Assembly: GCA_045594245.1 (NCBI GenBank)
Contig: JAZNYG010000016.1
Coordinates: 1-32,172, forward strand
Origin: UBA1189 sp045594245
GTDB lineage: Bacteria > Bacteroidota > Bacteroidia > Bacteroidales > Bacteroidaceae
Reading direction: 5' to 3'
Length of the DNA: 32,172 nt
Below are positions 18,474-24,844 of the stretch, in pieces. Under the pieces are notes generated by a model, which saw only the letters and a list, made by a program, of their open reading frames with translations, ran no database searches and was not told the DNA's origin. Both the position numbers and the translations under genes were made by a program. Numbering within the stretch: position 1 is the first letter of the stretch; each line of letters opens with the position of its first letter.

Positions 18474-18858
18474 TCACGCTATCGCCTCCTTGATGCACTC
18501 CACGATGTAGCGCACGTCGTCGTCCGTCACGTAGGGACCTGCGGGGAGGCAGAATCCCACCTTGAAGATATCCTCAGACACCCCATTGATGTAGGCCACA
18601 CTCTTGTCCGATGTCTGACGCACGATGCCATTCTCCAAATTGTCAATTGTCAATTGTTCATTGTCCATTTGTGTATACACCGGCTGCTTATGCATCGGCT
18701 TCCACACGGGGCGGCACTCCACCACAGGGATACCATACTTATTGGCACATTCGGTCCCATAGGCACCACCCAGTTCGTGTCGAATGCCTCCTTCACATAT
18801 TTCTGTTCCACACCCTCCTCTGACATATGCGCCAGACAGAGATAAATCACCTTTCTCT
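18474..18858 (-). pseudogene. DegT/DnrJ/EryC1 aminotransferase relic with large internal deletion
   Basis: In one frame (18858-18746) the minus strand encodes the N-terminus of a PLP-dependent sugar aminotransferase: VIYLCLAHMSEEG, EQKYVKEAFDTNWVVP, MGPNV. In another frame from about 18752 it encodes the C-terminus: NKYGIPVVECRPVWKPMHK, INGVSEDIFKVGFCLPAG, PYVTDDDVRYIVECIKEAI. About 250 codons that should hold the PLP-lysine are missing at the junction near 18747-18752, and the frame changes there. A heptamer array (18640-18667) adds foreign residues between QPVYTQ and TSDKSVAYINGV. The gene is dead but suggests the capsule operon once reached this point. It belongs to a different aminotransferase subgroup from the intact gene at 28695-29891. 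Confidence 0.85.
18640..18667. repeat. Heptamer array (TTGTCAA type) inside the relic
   Basis: Four adjoining 7-base units, TTGTCAA TTGTCAA TTGTTCA TTGTCCA. On the minus strand they read as MDNEQLTIDN within the relic, and they interrupt an otherwise normal aminotransferase C-terminus. Confidence 0.65.
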
Positions 18859-19014
18859 CTTCCAGGATAAATATTGCATAAAAAAATGAATACGAAATTG
18901 CGTTCCATGCGTGAGAGGCATGGAACATAAAAGATACAGGCGCAAGCAACTTGCACCCATTTTTTAATTTGTCGGGGAAACCTATTCTATTGTACTATTG
19001 CCAAGCCTTACTTA

Positions 19015-19197
19015 GAATCTGTTTGGATTTTACCGCTAATAAGTTTTATGTTATACTTTTCAGTTTATTTGAGGCTCTTTTTACCATCTTTACACTCTTT
19101 GTTCTTGCAAATAGACCACTATTTGCTGCGACCAAACAGTGCAAATCTGCTCAAAAACACCTCTCAACTAAACTTGAAATAAAATCCAAACAGATTC
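19015..19197. mobile_element. MITE-like element with terminal inverted repeats
   Basis: GAATCTGTTTGGATTTTA at the left end (19015-19032) is the reverse complement of the right end (matching over TAAAATCCAAACAGATTC, with the outermost base ending at 19197). Both sides are flanked by TTA (19012-19014 and 19198-19200), a possible 3-bp target duplication. The 183-bp interior has no open frame of note and contains a perfect hairpin, GCAAATAG-ACCA-CTATTTGC (19107-19126). The right-hand TTA is also the stop codon of the PIN toxin on the minus strand. No transposase is present, so movement would need a partner IS in trans. The bases from 18859 to 19011 hold nothing else I recognise. Confidence 0.65.
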
Positions 19198-19674
19198 TTA
19201 ATCTTCACCATAAGACACGGCTGGCTCATTCAGCAATGAGGGAGTATGATTGCTTACGTCATAACCTTGCAACAAATCACAGAATTCCGTAGGAGTTTTC
19301 ACAAGAATTGCAGAATTCACATAATCCTTCACATTCCGTGTGATGACAACATCTGCATTACTCTCCTTTGCTGTATAATATTGCACTGCATCCTCAAAAT
19401 CCAAGAAAGCAGAGTCAAGTGCTTGCTCAATAATATTCCCATCTACGGCAAGCACGGTAAATGCTTTATTAATATCTGCCAATAGGCTTAGCAGTTCCTT
19501 ATGCGCATATTGTTTACGAAGCACGTAATATATCGTTGTAAAAGAAAGGGAAGATATACAAAGTTCCCAATTCTGGCCATCGCTTACTGTCATTATTCGG
19601 CAAGCATCCGCTGCAAAAGGCTGACGTTTTGCCAAATAATCAATAACGACGTTTGTGTCAAGGAAGAGTCTCAT
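19198..19674 (-). CDS. PIN domain toxin (VapC-like ribonuclease)
   Basis: A 158-residue PIN domain protein. MRLFLDTNVVIDYL carries the first metal-binding Asp (residue 6). SLSFTTIYYVLRKQY, FLDFEDAVQYYTAKE (with the conserved DAVQ acidic residues) and NADVVITRNVKDY supply the remaining PIN landmarks. These enzymes cleave RNA, often tRNA or rRNA, and are neutralised by a partner antitoxin. The ATG at 19674 is preferred over the GTG one codon earlier because it overlaps the antitoxin stop as TGATG, the usual coupling. The stop codon coincides with the end of a MITE-like element, so the last residues (EPAVSYGED) may not be ancestral. Confidence 0.85.
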   Translation of the reverse strand: MRLFLDTNVVIDYLAKRQPFAADACRIMTVSDGQNWELCISSLSFTTIYYVLRKQYAHKELLSLLADINKAFTVLAVDGNIIEQALDSAFLDFEDAVQYYTAKESNADVVITRNVKDYVNSAILVKTPTEFCDLLQGYDVSNHTPSLLNEPAVSYGED

Positions 19675-19904
19675 CACACACGATATTTTTCAGACAATGC
19701 GTCCTCTAATTCACGTTTATAGTCAAAATCGTCAGAAAGCTGTACACAGCCATATAGACGTTGTATCAGCTGTGCTCTGTTCACCGTCACCATAGGTTGA
19801 GTTTCAGACTGAGTCATCCCCCATCCCATTTTCTTGACAAGTTCACTCAAGAAGCGAACGTCCGACTGAGGCACGTTAAGGCTTACATTTACAACATTAT
19901 CCAT
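19674..19904 (-). CDS. Antitoxin partner of the PIN toxin
   Basis: A 76-residue protein immediately upstream of the toxin gene, overlapping it by one base. It has an N-terminal segment VVNVSLNVPQSDVRFLSELV, like the strand-helix start of ribbon-helix-helix or PHD-type small antitoxins, followed by KKMGWGMTQSE and an acidic C-terminal helix DDFDYKRELEDALSEKYRV that could wrap the toxin. The order antitoxin then toxin and the small size support a type II toxin-antitoxin pair. No good promoter was found; TTCCTTTG at 19932-19925 is a weak -7 candidate. The exact antitoxin family is not recognised. Confidence 0.75.
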   Translation of the reverse strand: MDNVVNVSLNVPQSDVRFLSELVKKMGWGMTQSETQPMVTVNRAQLIQRLYGCVQLSDDFDYKRELEDALSEKYRV

Positions 19905-20019
19905 AGCATCAATATTAGTTGTTGCAAAGGAACAAATAAAATCCGAATATTCCTAATGCCAACTCATAAAAATCCCACAGATTTTCGATTCATCAGAAAA
20001 TAGAAAATCCCATCAAAAG

Positions 20020-20048
20020 GTTTTCGTCTTCGTTATCGTTTTCGTAAA
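20020..20048. repeat. Degenerate hexamer array, copy 2
   Basis: GTTTTC GTCTTC GTTATC GTTTTC GTAAAT: five 6-base units in strict phase. It lies between the antitoxin gene and the hairpin of the broken HTH gene. Confidence 0.6.
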
Positions 20049-20065
20049 TTGCCAGTCATCGAAAG

Positions 20066-20105
20066 CAAAGAGAGCCAACCCAGTTCCTAGGGTTGGCTCT
20101 CTTTG
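20066..20105 (-). terminator. Terminator-like hairpin overlapping the end of the HTH gene
   Basis: Perfect 16-bp arms (CAAAGAGAGCCAACCC, 20066-20081, and complement 20090-20105) with an 8-base loop. The stop codon of the small gene at 20087 falls within the hairpin. The T tract after it on the minus strand is weak (CTTTCG). Confidence 0.5.
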
Positions 20106-20364
20106 TTCACCAGCGTGTCGATCTCCGCCAGCGCATATCGGTATGCCAATGTCAGCTGTGTTTCCTCGTCGTAGTACTCCATCAGGCAGTACAGCACTTT
20201 TATGCTGCACGACATATGCACATCTTTCCGAAAAGAAGATTCGTGTAGGTTCGTGTACTGATGCCGGCAAGTCGGCAAAAATCCTTCACTCTCACGCCCA
20301 GCGCCTCGCGCTCGGCAGTGATCAGCAAGCCCAGAGGGCTGTAAATACGTTTTGATCGTCTCAT
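20087..20364 (-). pseudogene. Small HTH-type regulator, apparently frameshifted
   Basis: One frame encodes MRRSKRIYSPLGLLITAERE followed by LGVRVKDFCRLAGISTRTYT, which has the look of a helix-turn-helix, then stops at about 20200. An overlapping frame continues as DVHMSCSIKVLYCLMEYYDE and ends VNKESQP with its stop inside a terminator hairpin. Joining them near GGAAAGATG (about 20225-20235) would give one protein of about 92 residues, a normal size for a small Bacteroidales DNA-binding protein. I infer a one-base frameshift. The alternative is a genuine 54-residue protein followed by an unrelated frame. CAAAAGTA (20520-20527) offers a minus-strand TACTTTTG -7 box far upstream. Confidence 0.45.
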
Positions 20365-20546
20365 GTTAGTATAAAATAGGCTATAAATAATCATTTATCT
20401 CCACATTCCATACATTCATGGTGATAAAAAATGTGGTAAGGCCACATCCCGTGAGATGCGGTTTACTGAAATCCGAAGATTACAATCAACTTTTGGGGTT
20501 ATAAATTTGTTTGTTTCAACAAAAGTACGTGTTTTTGCAGAAAATT

Positions 20547-20627
20547 AGGCAGGTAAATCCTAAAGAAAGAGTGATAAGCGTCATAAGTGTATTGTAAATA
20601 CACCTCTTTTAGGGTCTGCCTTTTTTT
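20547..20627 (+). ncRNA. Possible structured leader or small RNA ending in a T run
   Basis: AGGCAG (20547-20552) pairs with CTGCCT (20616-20621). CCTAAAGAAAGAG (20559-20571) pairs, with a bulge, with CTCTTTTAGG (20604-20613). An inner hairpin GTGTATT-GTA-AATACAC (20587-20603) sits inside. Seven T follow directly (20621-20627). TAAATTTG (20502-20509) upstream fits a -7 box but no -33 box is seen. It ends 8 bases before the ATG of the DUF3800 relic, so it may be an attenuator of that lost gene or a free-standing RNA. The remaining bases from 20395 to 20546 hold nothing else I recognise. Confidence 0.35.
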
Positions 20628-20635
20628 GTAACATT

Positions 20636-20722
20636 ATGGCAGCTAATATATATTTGGATGAAAGTGGAGATTTAGGATGGGTGTTTAACAAGCCCTACCG
20701 CTGTCCCTGCTCTAGTCAATAA
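20636..20722 (+). pseudogene. N-terminal relic of a DUF3800 protein
   Basis: A 28-codon open frame encodes MAANIYLDESGDLGWVFNKP and a few more residues before TAA. IYLDESGDLGW is the hallmark start of DUF3800 proteins, RNase H-fold proteins of about 200-250 residues often found in defence islands. Everything after the first 25 residues is lost; the following 170 bases up to the next operon show no DUF3800 sequence in any frame. Confidence 0.7.
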
Positions 20723-20799
20723 ACCCTAAGCCAAAACATAATGATCTACCAAAATCTTTCTATTCCTTGAAGTTCGAAGGAGTTTTTTTACATAAAATA

Positions 20800-20829
20800 T
20801 TGTATTTAGAGAAATAATCCCTAACTTTG
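20800..20829 (+). promoter_or_regulatory. Promoter of the three-gene unknown operon
   Basis: TTG (20800-20802), 19 bases, then TAACTTTG (20822-20829), a perfect -7 box. The first ATG is at 20894, giving a leader of about 60 bases. Confidence 0.6.
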
Positions 20830-20893
20830 TACTCCAAAAGTCTGTTATTGCATTTAGAACGCATTTGAGTAATAAAAGATAAAATTATAGATT

Positions 20894-21412
20894 ATGAATA
20901 CCAGTATTTCTTCTCCTGACAACAATGTAATCATGAGAAGAGATTTCTCGACCAATACACCTGAGCAGATTCTAGTCAATAATGGTGACTGCTCAATGTT
21001 TATTTATAAGGTATCAGAAGATAGCGGCATACAGCATCATATAAGCTACTCAGTGGCTCCCACTAACTCATTCTTGGATATAGTAACTAGTGAGAAAAGT
21101 CGCAAGGCATTAGAACTCCTTATTCTAGCAGTGAACAATCGTACCATTGAGCGTGACTATTTCAAAAGATATGCAGAGATGTTGGAAGAGGTCATCACTG
21201 AGGAAGAGTTTGCTGAAGAATTGGAAAACAACCCCAATGATTATATAGTTAATCAGAATCAAGAACCTGACTTGGAAATTGTCAAGTTGGCTTTGGAATT
21301 GGCAGAGAAAATTAGAGGTGTAAATACAATGGATGATTTAAGTTCTCTTTTTTCGTTTTGCCCTTTAGCATTAGAATCGATTAAAACAGAGACACATGGC
21401 AAAATTGATTAA
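20894..21412 (+). CDS. Unknown protein, first gene of the AT-rich three-gene operon
   Basis: A 172-residue protein I do not recognise. There is no signal peptide or membrane segment. The first 70 residues are mixed (FIYKVSEDSGIQHHISYSVA). The rest is strongly acidic and helical, with LEEVITEEEFAEELENN near residue 96 and EIVKLALELAEKIRGV near 134; this could be a protein-interaction domain. It overlaps the next gene by 17 bases, so the two are translationally coupled. A clear promoter lies upstream. Codon use and base composition are more AT-rich than the core genes to the left, suggesting transfer. Confidence 0.7.
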   Translation: MNTSISSPDNNVIMRRDFSTNTPEQILVNNGDCSMFIYKVSEDSGIQHHISYSVAPTNSFLDIVTSEKSRKALELLILAVNNRTIERDYFKRYAEMLEEVITEEEFAEELENNPNDYIVNQNQEPDLEIVKLALELAEKIRGVNTMDDLSSLFSFCPLALESIKTETHGKID

Positions 21413-21818
21413 TAGGGGAGATACCTTGTTGGCAAAACATTTGGATGGTCATGCACGTAAAATCGAATGGAAAGGACAACGATTGCATCCGATAACGAAA
21501 CAACGATTAATGCTATATGAATGTGACCGCAATACAATATTGAGAATTACTCAGGCATATACAGGGGAATTACCTATGGGTTCTGAGAATTTCTATACAG
21601 AAGTTGGCGATGAAGTTGAAGCAGATGCCGTTAGTATGTATGTAGACTCTTTCCGTCGAGAAAAGTTTCCCGTTAAAGAAGGCGTAACAAATCGTCATGG
21701 GGCACAAATGATAGCTTTACGTAAATATAACATTTCTACGATTAAGACCCCTTTGCAAAACTTTAAGGAAATAGTTTTGAAGAAAGCGGCTTTATTGGAG
21801 AATAAAAATAAAGAATAA
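21396..21818 (+). CDS. Unknown basic protein, second gene of the operon
   Basis: A 140-residue protein I do not recognise. It is rich in Lys and Arg at the start (GHARKIEWKGQRLHPITKQRL) and at the end (KEIVLKKAALLENKNKE), so it could bind nucleic acid or the acidic product of the first gene. Central segments are EVGDEVEADAVSMYVDSF and GVTNRHGAQMIALRKY. No catalytic motif was identified. The start lies inside the end of the first gene, and the third gene begins 6 bases after its stop, so all three are expected to be expressed together. Confidence 0.68.
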   Translation: MAKLINRGDTLLAKHLDGHARKIEWKGQRLHPITKQRLMLYECDRNTILRITQAYTGELPMGSENFYTEVGDEVEADAVSMYVDSFRREKFPVKEGVTNRHGAQMIALRKYNISTIKTPLQNFKEIVLKKAALLENKNKE

Positions 21819-21824
21819 TATAAT

Positions 21825-22205
21825 ATGACAATAGAAGTATTGACCCTTTGTGATTATGCGCAGCATGTCGGTGACAAATTGAATGTAATAGGTGCATTCA
21901 ATACAATCTCGACAGAAAACTTATCTGTGCCACTTACATTCCATATTGTAGCGCGATTTAGATATACCAAAGAAGAATTTGGCAATAAAGACGTGTCTTT
22001 TAATATAGTTTCTCCAAGTGGTGCAGAAATCTTGAAAGGTTTAAAGGCCACATGTACTATGGCCAAGACCGATGAACCTTTTATGAGTACAACATTAAGT
22101 TTGTGTTTAGCAAATTTTGTTTTTACGGAATATGGCATATATAAGGTTTTAGTAGAAACTGATGGTGTGGTTTATGAATTACCATTAAATATAAAAAAAC
22201 ATTAG
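21825..22205 (+). CDS. DUF6941-like protein, third gene of the operon
   Basis: A 126-residue protein that begins TIEVLTLCDYAQHVGDKLNV, then IGAFNTISTENLSVPLTFHI and VARFRYT. This pattern (a short strand, C-D-Y-A, G-K-L-N-V-I-G-A-F) resembles the DUF6941 family of small all-beta proteins with no assigned function. The sequence alternates strands to the end (IYKVLVETDGVVYELPLNI). No signal peptide is present. It is 6 bases downstream of the second gene. After its stop, 250 bases hold the terminator hairpin of the opposing polysaccharide operon and a hexamer element. Confidence 0.7.
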   Translation: MTIEVLTLCDYAQHVGDKLNVIGAFNTISTENLSVPLTFHIVARFRYTKEEFGNKDVSFNIVSPSGAEILKGLKATCTMAKTDEPFMSTTLSLCLANFVFTEYGIYKVLVETDGVVYELPLNIKKH

Positions 22206-22327
22206 AGTTATAAAATATCACAACCATCGCACAATCGCATTACTTACAAATATACAATCAAGAGGACCAGTCTAAGTTAGAGTCCATTTTTAGTTAGTTG
22301 CCGATAAAGTATAGCTATAGGTACTAC

Positions 22328-22373
22328 AAAAAACAATAGCAGCAATCACTCCATTGAGTGATTGCTGCTATTG
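22328..22373 (-). terminator. Terminator of the polysaccharide operon
   Basis: CAATAGCAGCAATCACTC (22334-22351) and its perfect complement (22356-22373) form an 18-bp stem with a 4-base loop. On the minus strand TTTTTT follows (22333-22328). It lies 83 bases after the last gene of the operon. On the plus strand the same hairpin may also stop the three-gene operon, though without a T run. Confidence 0.8.
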
Positions 22374-22414
22374 ATATTATAAATGTATATTAGTAATCTC
22401 TAATTATTCACGCA

Positions 22415-22457
22415 GTTTATCGTTTTCGTTAACGTCTTCGTACAGCAAAGCTGTCCT
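22415..22457. repeat. Hexamer array plus CAGCAAAGCTGTCCT core, copy 3
   Basis: TTTATC GTTTTC GTTAAC GTCTTC GTACAG leads into CAGCAAAGCTGTCCT (22443-22457). The core overlaps the stop codon (22456-22458) of the nucleotidyltransferase gene. Confidence 0.65.
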
Positions 22458-23562
22458 ATAGCTTCACATCCCTTACCAACATCCCCGCAGCTCGCTTTGC
22501 GAGCAACCATAGGGCACTATGCTGATATACTCTGTGGAACTTCCACATCGACTTGAAGTAACTGGCGGCAAGAGCTATACGGAATCGCAATCCCTTGTAT
22601 CCTTTTGTATAGAGACTGTAGCCTTCGAGGATATCCTGCAGTATACGTGTTGCAAGGCGCTTTGTCGCCTCACTCTCCTCCACAGCGAAGGCATGTATCT
22701 GCAGGCCCAGTTGATGCACGCAGATATAGTTCAAGCACTGCACGAAGCGTGTGTAGTGCATCTTGTCACACCAGTGCCAGAAGCTACCCCAGTCCACCTT
22801 GTCCTGCTCTCGTTTGAGAAACAATGCCCAGTCCATCACATGGCGTACCTTGATGCTCTCGTAGAGAAAATGGCTCATGGCATGTGCCGTGAGGAACAGC
22901 GCATTGAAATCTGCTGACGGGCTACACATCACCGAATCTCCGATGACACATCCCCCACCCTGCTGCTCCACCAACCACCGAAGATGACGCTCCAGCGCCT
23001 TGGTATCCTTGCCATCCTTGATGGCAAGCGAGAACTGATGGTTCTCTATCTCCAATCCCTCATAGTTGATGTGCGAATGCTTGTAATGGCCTCGCTTCAC
23101 CTCGTATCCTGCCTGTTCCGCAATGCAGTTACCCTCTTCATAGCATCCGTCCCATGCAACCATCCCGCTGTCACTCTTGTAGAGGTAGCAGTCCAGATCA
23201 CCGAACTCCCGATGCCATGGATTAGGGTAATACTGGCTCACCGCCACTCCCTTGAGCACCAATGTATGCAGTCCATGCTCATGCATCAGTTGAGCGAAAC
23301 TCGCACACCGCTGATAGATAGCCCTTGTCTGCTTTTCTATAGCCATCGAGTGCGACATCCACTTCATTGCCAGTTCTCTCGGTGGTGCAAGTTCTTTGGG
23401 CAGTGCCTGTATCTTCTCGAACGCTACCGCCGTCACTCCTTGTCGCTTGGCTATAGCATACAGCGCTGCCCAATCCTTGGATGAGAGTCCCTGCAATCGT
23501 TCCTGCTCCACAGAGCAGTCATTTATGACGCAACGTAAGATGTCAAACAACAAGCGATACAT
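22456..23562 (-). CDS. PF14907-type nucleotidyltransferase family protein
   Basis: A 368-residue protein from the chosen ATG. TLVLKGVAVSQYYPNP (from about 100) and REFGDLDCYL (about 118-127) match the LKG and D-(L/I)-D signature of the uncharacterised nucleotidyltransferase family PF14907, in which the acidic pair should bind metal. NALFLTAHAMSHFLYE and VRHVMDWALFL are the usual later landmarks. A TTG-started frame reaching 23616 is rejected: its first residues (NVNENED) are just a translated hexamer array, and ATG 23562 gives MYRLLFDIL. It is the last gene of the polysaccharide operon. Relatives occur in glycan and secondary-metabolite loci; the substrate is unknown. Confidence 0.82.
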   Translation of the reverse strand: MYRLLFDILRCVINDCSVEQERLQGLSSKDWAALYAIAKRQGVTAVAFEKIQALPKELAPPRELAMKWMSHSMAIEKQTRAIYQRCASFAQLMHEHGLHTLVLKGVAVSQYYPNPWHREFGDLDCYLYKSDSGMVAWDGCYEEGNCIAEQAGYEVKRGHYKHSHINYEGLEIENHQFSLAIKDGKDTKALERHLRWLVEQQGGGCVIGDSVMCSPSADFNALFLTAHAMSHFLYESIKVRHVMDWALFLKREQDKVDWGSFWHWCDKMHYTRFVQCLNYICVHQLGLQIHAFAVEESEATKRLATRILQDILEGYSLYTKGYKGLRFRIALAASYFKSMWKFHRVYQHSALWLLAKRAAGMLVRDVKL

Positions 23563-23580
23563 TTCGAAAATCGTCAGATA

Positions 23581-23604
23581 GTCTTCGTTTTCGTTAACGT
23601 TGTC
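23581..23604. repeat. Degenerate hexamer array, copy 4
   Basis: GTCTTC GTTTTC GTTAAC GTTGTC: four units in phase. On the minus strand the array begins at the stop codon (23603-23605) of the glycosyltransferase and fills most of the gap to the next ATG. Confidence 0.65.
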
Positions 23605-24838
23605 ACCGTTTCTCAAACGACTTTATCACATCCACATATTTCTGCGTACCCACGGCACGTGTCAGGTTCTTGAGGATGAACTCGCGACCGTTGCGTCCCA
23701 ATTGTTCGCAATGTTCCCTGTCATGATAGAGGTCGAGGATAGCCTGTTTGAAGGCCTCCTTGTCGCCCGCCTTGGTGAATATGCCACACTGGTTTTCGGC
23801 AACGATAGTCTTCAGCTCATTCTCGTCAAAGTTGGCCAGTACGGGACGCGAAGCAGAGAGTATGCTCCATGTCTTGCTCGGTACAGAGTTCTCGCCCACT
23901 CCAGGTTTGGAGATGACGAGACCAGCATCGCCCAAGCTGAACACGTGCGATATATCCTCATAGGGTTGGAAGGGGAGCAACGCCACATTGCCAATATTCT
24001 TCTCTGCAATGATTTCCTGCACCCGCTTTTTATAGGCACCCTCACCGATGAGCACAAATTGGATGTCAGGTTCCTCCGTTTCCAGCTCCTTGGCCACCTC
24101 GAGCAGCATATCCATGTTCTGTGTCAGGCCTATATTACCACTATAAGTAATATAGAACTTGCTGCGGTCGAGTCCGTAGGCATCGAACAATTTATTATCC
24201 TCACGCGACACATGCTTCACCGCCTCTTCGTCTACCCAGTTATATACCACCACGATTTTTTCCTCGGGCACCCCCTTCTCCATGATGTTGCGCTTGAAGT
24301 CCTCCGAGATGACGATAATCTTGTCCGCATTGCGATAAGTGAAGTTCTCTATCACGCGACCAATCTTCCACAGCAATCCACCCTTCTTGGCCAGACCAGT
24401 ACCAGCCAACGAGTCGGGGAAGATATCTTGAAGGTTATACACGAAGGGCACCTTCTTTATCTTCTTCAGCAATCCGCCCAACACGCCTTGTATAGGCGGC
24501 GTGCTTGCCAAGTAGATAAGGTCTATATCCTTGGCACGAAGTCCTTTCCAGAACTGGGCACACCAACAGAAGACATAGCGCAGAGCACGTAAGACGGGGT
24601 TCTTACCTTCCGCATACATCGAGAATCGGTGAATCTCCAGTTTTCCATCGTGCCAATGCTCCAATTTCCGTTTCTTGTACTCCTCACGCACCTCTTTTGA
24701 GATTCCTCGACTAGGGATAGGAGCATATAGTATCACATCACAACCTGCTCCACACAACGCTTGGCGTATATTATCACCAAGATACGAACTTGCAGCCTGT
24801 TCTGGATAGAAGTAAGCAGGTAATAATAAGATTTTCAT
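23603..24838 (-). CDS. GT4 family glycosyltransferase (WbuB-like)
   Basis: A 411-residue GT-B glycosyltransferase. The N-terminal acceptor domain starts MKILLLPAYFYPEQAASSYL and has VPFVYNLQDIFPDSL near residue 130, typical of the WbuB group. The donor domain has FYITYSGNIGLTQNMDMLLE (about 215-234), FVLIGEGAYK and the late motif KPGVGENSVPSKTWSILSA (about 306-324), where the family's E-x7-E glutamate sits. In E. coli O26-type loci WbuB is the putative L-FucNAc transferase and is found with fnlABC and wbuC. FnlC and WbuC are both present here, so L-FucNAc is the favoured donor sugar (inferred). It acts on undecaprenyl-linked glycan at the inner membrane face. Confidence 0.88.
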   Translation of the reverse strand: MKILLLPAYFYPEQAASSYLGDNIRQALCGAGCDVILYAPIPSRGISKEVREEYKKRKLEHWHDGKLEIHRFSMYAEGKNPVLRALRYVFCWCAQFWKGLRAKDIDLIYLASTPPIQGVLGGLLKKIKKVPFVYNLQDIFPDSLAGTGLAKKGGLLWKIGRVIENFTYRNADKIIVISEDFKRNIMEKGVPEEKIVVVYNWVDEEAVKHVSREDNKLFDAYGLDRSKFYITYSGNIGLTQNMDMLLEVAKELETEEPDIQFVLIGEGAYKKRVQEIIAEKNIGNVALLPFQPYEDISHVFSLGDAGLVISKPGVGENSVPSKTWSILSASRPVLANFDENELKTIVAENQCGIFTKAGDKEAFKQAILDLYHDREHCEQLGRNGREFILKNLTRAVGTQKYVDVIKSFEKR

Positions 24839-24844
24839 ACAATA

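Noticed and set aside
23563..23616. TTG-started extension of the nucleotidyltransferase
   Set aside because: It translates a hexamer array and overlaps the glycosyltransferase stop; ATG 23562 gives a family-like N-terminus.
23600..24592. Plus-strand 330-residue open frame
   Set aside because: It lies wholly antisense to the well-supported GT4 glycosyltransferase, shows no motif, and is a reading-frame shadow.
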